DNA of 64,000 bases from contig QVRM01002215.1 in assembly GCA_003439945.1 (NCBI GenBank), positions 682,001-746,000 on the forward strand. Reading direction: 5' to 3'. The stretch is from Dermanyssus gallinae (Eukaryota > Arthropoda > Arachnida > Mesostigmata > Dermanyssidae). This document shows positions 57,710 to 64,000 of this stretch, one piece after another. The notes under the pieces are model-generated. The model searched no databases and was not told the DNA's origin. It was given only the letters and a program-made list of their open reading frames with translations. The number at the start of each line of letters is the position of its first letter. Positions within the stretch are counted from its first letter, which is position 1. Position numbers and translations under genes: made by a program.

Positions 57710-59245
57710 TCATATGGTGTATGTAATCATCGATTGAGAATTGGTTGGTTTTGTTTTAAGAATATCGATGAGTCTTTGTGATATATATGAGCGTTGCGCT
57801 CCTGAGTCGAGTAACACTCTACATATTGTGCGCATCTTGCCTGATGCTACACGAATGAACCCACTCTGTAGTAGTGTTGCGTTAGAGTCTGTAGAGTTTT
57901 TGCATGTGAAATTACTGGTAGATGTCTGATTGTGCGATTGTTGCGTGGAAGTGTTTGTCGGTGAAGTTGTCTTTGCGCACATAATAGTGTAGTGTTTGCC
58001 CTTGCACTTCGCACACTCTATGTTCTTGCTTCTGCACTTGCTAGCAAGATGATTTTTTCTTAGACACTTAAAACACGCATTCTGTTGCTCCAGTATTTGT
58101 TTACGAGTGTCAAGCGATAGCACTTTTCTGCATTTGTGAGATTCGTGAGTACCACTGCAGAATATACACGTGTATGTAGAGCTCACCGAAAACGCATATT
58201 CACGCCTGTCATTGTTGCTGTTAGCTTGTGTGTGATTTTTGTTTGTAGTGTTAGGGTAGTGTGTAGATGCGTAGTGTTGTTTGAATTTTGGTGAATTGTT
58301 GTGTGTGAATGAGCTGCCTATAGCTTGGCTGATGCGGACTTCTTCTTCGAGAAACTCTAGTAGTGCTTCTAGCTTGCATGTGGTATATTCGGGTGATTTA
58401 CATTTTTCATTGTAGCTTCTAATAAATCTGGCTTTCATGTTTACAGGCAGACAATCCAGGACCATTGGTGATATGGTAATTGATAGCGTGTCGCACTTAG
58501 TACCTAGACTATTTAACGCTCTAATGTTTTGTGAGAGTATTGAAGTAAAGTAACTTAGTTTTTCGTGGCGGCGAAGATCCAACGAGGAGCAAAGACGACG
58601 AATCTCCCTGATGTGCTCTTCTTCTGCCGTCTTCTCCTGTCCAAATTTCCTCCGGATGATGTCGAGCGCGGTGCTGTACTGCGTAGCGGAGAAGCCCAGA
58701 TGCGATATCTCCCGTGCGGCTGGACCGACGAGTGTGTCGCGTAGATGTTTAAACTTCTCGATGTCCGTGAAATGTGGATTGTCGTGTGCGTAGAGTGCGA
58801 AAAACTCCCACCACTCCTTGAAGCGTTTAACGTCCCCTGCGAACTTCGGAATCTTGTGTGAATTGTCGTGGGTGAAGACTGGAAGTGCAGGGGAGGGCGG
58901 GGGTGCGTCGTTACTTGCACCTTTAGAGATGAAATCTTGCAATTCGTGGACTATATCAAGACCATCGAATCTATATTGGGCGGTTCGTTCTTCTGCCGCC
59001 TCTCTGTCTTTCTGTTCCATATTTAATAGGAATGGAAGTAGCTTATCATTGAGCTTGTTCATTTCGAGTATCAACTCCTCAATATGGCGGAGAAGCTGAG
59101 CCGCTTTCTTCTTAGAGTCTTCGTTGTAAGTAGCATCGTGAAGGAATTCCGTTATTTGTTGCTTCTTTTTTGTGAACGAAGCGCGGGCTAGTCTTCTAGC
59201 TTCGCGATATACTCGCGCCAGCTCTACTTTAGACTCTTCAGACAT
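57710..59245 (-). CDS. BEL/Pao gag and start of protease (511 codons)
   Basis: Gag forms the particle that packages element RNA. Residues 1-110 are charged and helical (coiled-coil-like). About 130-290 match the DUF1759 gag region of BEL/Pao elements (HKIPKFAGDVKRFKEWWEFF, LVGPA, ALDIIRRKFG). Three zinc knuckles lie at 360-373 (CIFCSGTHESHKC), 391-404 (CFKCLRKNHLASKC) and 411-423 (CAKCKGKHYTIMC). The protease begins near 470, with catalytic DSG at 480-482 in RVLLDSGAQRSYIS. The frame closes at a premature TGA. The start at 59245 (MSEESKVELARVY) is the first Met of the open frame and leaves a leader of about 230 bp after the LTR. Confidence 0.92.
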   Translation of the reverse strand: MSEESKVELARVYREARRLARASFTKKKQQITEFLHDATYNEDSKKKAAQLLRHIEELILEMNKLNDKLLPFLLNMEQKDREAAEERTAQYRFDGLDIVHELQDFISKGASNDAPPPSPALPVFTHDNSHKIPKFAGDVKRFKEWWEFFALYAHDNPHFTDIEKFKHLRDTLVGPAAREISHLGFSATQYSTALDIIRRKFGQEKTAEEEHIREIRRLCSSLDLRRHEKLSYFTSILSQNIRALNSLGTKCDTLSITISPMVLDCLPVNMKARFIRSYNEKCKSPEYTTCKLEALLEFLEEEVRISQAIGSSFTHNNSPKFKQHYASTHYPNTTNKNHTQANSNNDRREYAFSVSSTYTCIFCSGTHESHKCRKVLSLDTRKQILEQQNACFKCLRKNHLASKCRSKNIECAKCKGKHYTIMCAKTTSPTNTSTQQSHNQTSTSNFTCKNSTDSNATLLQSGFIRVASGKMRTICRVLLDSGAQRSYISQRLIDILKTKPTNSQSMITYTI

Positions 59246-59464
59246 GGTAAGAAGGTGTAAATACGACCGACCTGAATGTCAAGAATTGAATGTAGATGTC
59301 CTGAATGTAGATCTGCGCCGAACCGTGAACGGTGATGCTGCTACAGTGCCGGTTGCACTAGCCACAGTCTTTACGACGGCTACGTGAGCCTTTGAATAGA
59401 GGCGGATATGATGCAGTCACAAATTGCGATGTTGACTGCGCCGGAAGTGCGAGTCCTTCATAAT

Positions 59465-59476
59465 CTTCTGACACCA
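59465..59476 (-). promoter_or_regulatory. Primer-binding site (tRNA-Leu type)
   Basis: On the minus strand TGGTGTCAGAAG starts two bases inside the 5' LTR. TGG matches the CCA end of a tRNA, and this 12-mer is the sequence known for tRNA-Leu-primed elements. Confidence 0.78.
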
Positions 59477-59478
59477 AA

Positions 59479-59965
59479 TGTTACGTACCTAACGCTTATT
59501 ACTAATTGACAACAATTAGATCTGGGGGTGGATCGCGAGGATCCGAGGTAGCCAAGCGAAGGTGGTACGTACTGGGGTTTGGGTATCTCCCCGAAGGCGA
59601 GATATCCCGCGGCTACCTTATAGAGTGGCAGCTAACCACTCCCGTTGACTGCTGGTTTGCGAGTAACTATTCGGTCCGATCTCGGTTAGCACTACGAACC
59701 ACGCCTCACCTTTCGCTTGTCCCTCTCACCTCTTGACCTAGTTTATTCATCGTATAAGTTTCACTCTTGTTCTCTACACAGATTCGTGTTTCTTCTTAGT
59801 GCGCATCTTAGTGCGCGTTGTGTCGTCGTATTCTGACCTGACGCCGTTGACCTGTAGCATATTGATCATATCTGAGACGAGTGGCGTCTGCTGGCGCGCT
59901 CCAAAATAACTAATACTGCGGCGCCAAATGCTCAACGCTCGAGATCGGAGATGTCGTGCGTAACA
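59479..59965 (-). repeat. 5' LTR of BEL/Pao element
   Basis: 487 bp, TGTTACG...CGTAACA, nearly identical to 55013-55500. For the minus-strand element this is the promoter-bearing 5' LTR. No TATA box stands out. Confidence 0.95.
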
Positions 59966-59970
59966 AATGC
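59966..59970. repeat. Target-site duplication of LTR element, right copy
   Basis: AATGC, matching 55008-55012. Confidence 0.85.
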
Positions 59971-60189
59971 ATTTACTCTGAGCTGCTTATTTTTTTAAGG
60001 AGCAAATGTAGCAGCCGTGTGTCTGCCACTTGCGCGTACTTTTATTTGCGACGTTCTGGAAATTGTAAGCGATCTTTCTTATTCTTAATGGCCCACGGGA
60101 TAAGCATAGCATAAAATATTTAAATGAATGATGTTATGTACTATAGCTGCGAGTACGGAATGAAGGAACGTGTGTGAACAATGTGCGAC

Positions 60190-61500
60190 TTGATTTTAGC
60201 AGATGGATGTTAGCCTGCTGAGACCCATAGCCACTACACGCGTCTTAAGCTTTACACTCTGATGGCCCAGACCTTCATAAAACCGTACCGTACTATAAGC
60301 AATCAGAAGAAGTGACAAGAGGCACTTGGATCTTTTGGCCGGGGTCACTCGCGGATTTTGGCACCGTTCTACATGATTTGCCCCAACAGCCGCGGACTCG
60401 TATTTCTCAAGGTTACGTGGTCTGTTAGTATAGGCCGAAATCTGGCTCTCCTAAGCTTTTACAGAGCTCCTTTTTCCCTTAGCATTACCGAAGCCATGGC
60501 TTTTTTTTAGTTTTCACCAGAGCACATGTAGTCTACGAACACTTTCTGGAGGGAGGTAATATAGGGCACTTGCTTCCCTTCGGCAAAAAAAGCCCCATGC
60601 ATCGTGAGGATCTGTAATAGTTCAGTGTTTCCCCGGCCGCTCTATCAAGGTTTTATATCTAAGATGAGAAATCGGAGTGCGTTCAGGTTCTAGCAGCTCA
60701 GACCGTTATCCATAGTCTTCGCCTTTCCTCAACCTCGGCAACCGACATCAGCAGTCTGCGTTGGCCACGCATATTTTTATATGACTAGACCCCATACGTT
60801 TCTTTTAAATCTAAGTGTATTCCTAATTACCGGGCCTCCTTTACCTGCTTTATTTGCAGCCTCGCCAAGGATAGTCTGGTGGGACCAACATGCTTCCTTC
60901 CCGTTAGAATTATCGCCTGACTCTTGTCCGGGGCGACTACTAATCAGGCTCTGTCTATCTATCTTCTCCTAGACCCTAGTTTTTTATTAGCATTTAGTTC
61001 CAATTCTTCTAAAATTTGCGACTGTAACGTGATGGCCAGATAATCCGCATACAGGATTATCTCAACCTTTTATGAGAGTTACCTTGGAGAAGGACGGTGT
61101 CAGGTTTCAGAGCAAGGGGAACGAAACATCTACAAGAATTGCAAGAAACGTTTTTCTGGTGTATATGGTTCTAAGCTATGTAACATATCAGCCTTGGCTC
61201 GGTGGATAGCGGTAGATATATTGGAAGGTCGAAATAAGTCCGTATTCCCCTACGAGGTCTTAAGCTTTTCACTGACTGCCCCGTACCCTTTTGCCCAATT
61301 GGCCGACGCTGGAGTTTTATTATCCTTTTTCAGCTCACGCATTGCTCTGTTGCAGCCAGACTTCTTTAGGTCTATTTCGGTTTAGGGTCCAAAACAAAGT
61401 GCGTGGCTGTTAAGCGTCACAAATATGTACTTATCGACATACGTCTTATAGAACCCTGATTGTACTCCCGGTTTGCTCATTCGTAGAGTCCTTCCAAGTG
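60190..61500 (-). pseudogene. Decayed LINE RT (R1/jockey/I-like)
   Basis: On the minus strand, CNRAMRELKKDNKTPASANW and YGAVSEKLKT (61220-61340) resemble the segment before the RT. ILYADYLAITLQSQILEELE (about 60995-61060) is the YADD catalytic motif with one Asp changed to Tyr. LVVAPDKSQAIILTGRKH and LGIHLDL (60790-60920) are the following thumb motifs. The RT between (motifs 1-B) is largely missing or unreadable. Stops are frequent. Downstream coding to about 60200 is less certain. Confidence 0.6.
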
Positions 61501-61659
61501 CAGCTGTGGCGTCATTCTGTAAAGCATTGTATTAAGATGCTTGTCCCGGTGTAAGGAGAGTATGTAGAGTGTGTGTTATACATATATCTTTGTTTTTGTG
61601 TGCATTCCTGTCATTAGTTATCGTATGCCGCGTCGCTTAATTCGATGAACAAGCCATAA

Positions 61660-62340
61660 TTCTTGCCAGCTTCTTCTGCAATCTGGGGGTGGTCTTCTCT
61701 AGCAGGGGTGTGTGCTTTAGCAAGCACATCACCGAGCGCGTGTCAAAGAGCGTCGTGGCTATGGCGACGATCGGCGAGCCCCAGAAGCTCTCCCTGTCGA
61801 CCGCCCTTCAACTCTTCCACCTCAAGGTATCTTTGGTTGTCTCCTACGGAATCGATGTCATCTGGGAGCACCTGTCGGCACATCAGCTGGACCAACTGGA
61901 CAAGGTCAAAGCAACGTTTTTGAAGAGAGTTTTGGGCTTACCGCGGTACGCCCAGAACCGATTGGTGTACACGTTGGCCGGGACAGGACCATTTTTAGAG
62001 GACCTCGTGCCACGCTTCCAGCTCCGGCCCACACCTGCTCTTCAATCGTTCAGGACTACCTTCGCAGAGAAGAGCTTGAAAGGAACCCCTGCAGGACCTC
62101 CGACATGTCATCACTCGGTACGCTGAAGAGACTTTCCTGAGCCGCAAGCAACCTGTATATGTAGATATTGCTTTCAGCATTGCCCCTGATATCATTTCGA
62201 GGGATGCCAGAGCTTCGATAGCCTACGACGGTTGGTAAGGGAACGTAACTAATTAACCATTGTTTTTAAATCATATGACGTGTAATATACCTTTTTGGTC
62301 AATGAATGAGATGATGATGATGATAATTCTTGAATAGCCA
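61660..62340 (+). pseudogene. 5'-truncated CR1/L2-like LINE C-terminus with (GAT)n tail
   Basis: A 145-codon frame (61689-62126) reads LGVVFSSRG just upstream and at its start (YLGV-type motif), then SYGIDVIWEHL, KVKATFLKRVLGLPRYAQNR and LVYTLAG. A +1 shift gives RYAEETFLSRKQPVY and a stop at 62237-62239. The sequence ends in ATGAGATGATGATGATGAT near 62305-62323, a likely microsatellite tail. It is related to 14525-14960 and more distantly to the LINE at 10.5-12 kb. Confidence 0.68.
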
Positions 62341-63525
62341 CGTTTGTGCATAAACTCGCCATACCGTCGCACTAATAGGACTATAACAAATAAACATTCA
62401 ATACCGATAGAGCTCATTTTCCTAGGTTTTGTAATGTGTATCTGTGACAAGGGCATTGGGCAGCAATGTGCGGTCCTTAAGTGTATATATTGGGTTGTTT
62501 AGGGTGCTTCGTTAGCCCGTCGTTGCTATCAATGCGGTCATGCGGTAGGTAGGCTGTTGCTTTCGAGATTGCGACATTTACAGGAGAGAGGAGCGTACTT
62601 CAAGTCAACTTTTCACTATTGTATCTATTTCCTGTCGTGGATACATTCTTCAGTTACGCTATGTTTAATTAGGTGTGCCGCATAACTGACCAATAGGGTC
62701 GTGGATAACAGTTTGACTGGTTGTGTTGCTTTGCGGGCACTAACTAAGTACTACAAAATACGCGGTTGTCTTAAGTGTCCGTAGGCAAACATGCGCAGAT
62801 CACTATCTCACCGGGGATGAACAAAGTGCAGATAAGCAAGTTCTTAAGTATCAGGCAGTCAATACATATTGTATTCATATTATTGAGATTGCTTGCTTAG
62901 GCTTTTATCATTTGTGATGTCTTGCGACGACGAGGCACGCCGCTGTGCTTTAGTCAAAACGTATGTACAAAGAGCTTAACACAAAAACGCCGCACGACAC
63001 TGGTCTGTTCTAAACGGCCCATGCTTGTTTCTCCGGCGACTGGATAAACAAGAGTGGACAAAGGTAAGGCCTTTGAGCCAGCATATTATTCCCAAACGGT
63101 AAGCATATGTTTATCATAATACCTATCATCGTCAATTAGTACATCGGACTGCTTTTGACATGGAATCTAAGTGTTTGCATTTTCTATAAGCTACCACGAT
63201 GGGCCGATTTTATCGTTAACATTAAACAGAGAAAAACTTTGATTGGATAGCAATAACCGATGCGACAACAAATTAAAATGTTCTTCAATATTTGTTTAAT
63301 ATTTAAAAATCATGCTTAAAATACTATGTTTCGTAAACAATGTAATTAAAGCTATTCTGAATGCAGAGGTAGTACATAATCAACGTTTAATAAAGGCGTA
63401 AGTTTAAAGGAAACCTTAGTGCACTCTGATGAATATGCGCTTGGCACACCCATTAATATAGTTTCTATAAAGTTATACAAATGCAAGTTTGAATAGTCAA
63501 TTAGAATTAAACAAGCTTAATATTA
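62341..63525. other. No recognised feature
   Basis: AT-rich, with no motif or repeat recognised. Confidence 0.4.
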
Positions 63526-63601
63526 TAGGGAGAGGGAGAGGGAGAGGAGAGGGAGAGGGAGAGGGAGGGAGGGAGAGGGAGAGGGAGAGAGAGGGAGAGG
63601 T
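63526..63601 (+). repeat. (GGGAGA)n microsatellite
   Basis: A purine-only repeat of GGGAGA with shorter variants, about 76 bp. Confidence 0.92.
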
Positions 63602-64000
63602 AAGTGATAGGATATATTGAGATGTATATGAGAGTGTGTATTATATATGTATAGAAAGGATAGGGAGATGATTTAGAGTTATATTGTTATTTATAGTTAG
63701 ATTATAGGGATTTTAGAGTTATATTATATTTATATGGTATTTATAGTTATTTTATAGGATATTTATTTTATCTGATATTATAGTATTATTTATATTTTAT
63801 ATGTATTTATATTATATTTATAGTTTATTTATATTTATATTCTATTTATATTATATTTATATTTTATTTTATTATATTTATATTTATATTTCTCTTTCTA
63901 TTTTTTTCTTTCTCTTTTTTTTATTTATATTTATATTATATTTATATTTTATTTTATTCTTTTATATTATATTTATATTTTTATTTATTTTATATTTAGC
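63602..64000. repeat. AT-rich low-complexity tract
   Basis: Dominated by irregular TTTATATT and TATTTATA units to the window end, with a short CT-rich interruption near 63890-63920. Confidence 0.85.

Larger units (their letters stand above)
55013..59965 (-). mobile_element. BEL/Pao LTR retrotransposon, RT and RNase H deleted
   Basis: The 4.95-kb element is coded on the minus strand between two LTRs of 487-488 bp and flanked by AATGC. From its 5' end: LTR, primer-binding site, gag with zinc knuckles, aspartic protease, then a jump straight into the integrase zinc domain, integrase core and C-terminus, and the 3' LTR. The expected RT and RNase H are missing between about 57205 and 57240. The LTRs differ at only three positions that I can see, so insertion is recent. 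Stops and a frameshift also break the reading frames. BEL/Pao placement follows from the DUF1759-like gag, the A17-type protease and the integrase. Confidence 0.93.

Noticed and set aside
58611..59099. Plus-strand frames opposite gag
   Set aside because: They are shadows of the minus-strand gag, with no motif of their own.
1..64000. CRISPR arrays, bacterial operons, rRNA genes
   Set aside because: No regularly spaced repeats, Shine-Dalgarno-led gene clusters or rRNA-like conserved stretches are visible. The window is eukaryotic.

Overview
This is a transposon-rich stretch of a eukaryotic, almost certainly arthropod, genome. No convincing single-copy host gene can be supported from the sequence. 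The R1-clade LINEs, a DD34D mariner, a BEL/Pao LTR element and tRNA-headed SINEs all fit an arthropod. One LINE family (copies at 38.7-39.8 kb and 47.9-48.7 kb) resembles LINE remnants I associate with ticks and mites, so an acarine source is my best guess, held with modest confidence. Background sequence is AT-rich with many (TA)n tracts. The coding parts of the younger elements are visibly more GC-rich.

Layout. 0.8-1.7 kb: RT and endonuclease remnant of a LINE with a C-terminal restriction-like nuclease (called here the REL-type LINE). 2.1-4.2 kb and 10.5-12.0 kb: two halves of one decayed plus-strand LINE that begins with a 2A-like motif and a PHD-like finger. It is split by a full-length minus-strand R1-like LINE (4231-10495) flanked by a perfect 14-bp target-site duplication. 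13.4-14.2 kb: second REL-type LINE copy, lacking its nuclease and carrying a duplicated 3' UTR. 14.5-22.4 kb: further LINE fragments, an unclassified repeat, a REL-type RT remnant and two different SINEs. 22.6-25.9 kb: mostly unexplained sequence with a GC-rich, trinucleotide-rich patch. 25.9-28.6 kb: R1-like fragment, second copy of the unclassified repeat, and a mariner (27282-28594) with terminal inverted repeats and TA duplications. 29-34 kb: GC-rich patch, SINE debris, and two head-to-head LINE segments with a SINE inserted at a 15-bp duplication. 34-53 kb: largely unexplained, with scattered LINE fragments, a SINE and two hairpins. 53.1-54.6 kb: internally deleted R1-like LINE containing a (TA)n tract and a palindrome. 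55.0-60.0 kb: BEL/Pao LTR element with nearly identical LTRs, a 5-bp duplication and a tRNA-Leu-type primer site, but no RT or RNase H. 60.2-62.3 kb: two more LINE fragments. 63.5-64.0 kb: low-complexity sequence.

How they relate. The window records several waves of insertion. The oldest LINEs are riddled with stops and frameshifts. The R1-like element landed inside one of them. The BEL/Pao copy is recent by LTR identity yet lacks its polymerase, so it must have been mobilised in trans or lost the polymerase after insertion. The SINEs have no enzymes of their own and depend on LINE machinery. All family assignments come from motifs read by eye; no database search was run.
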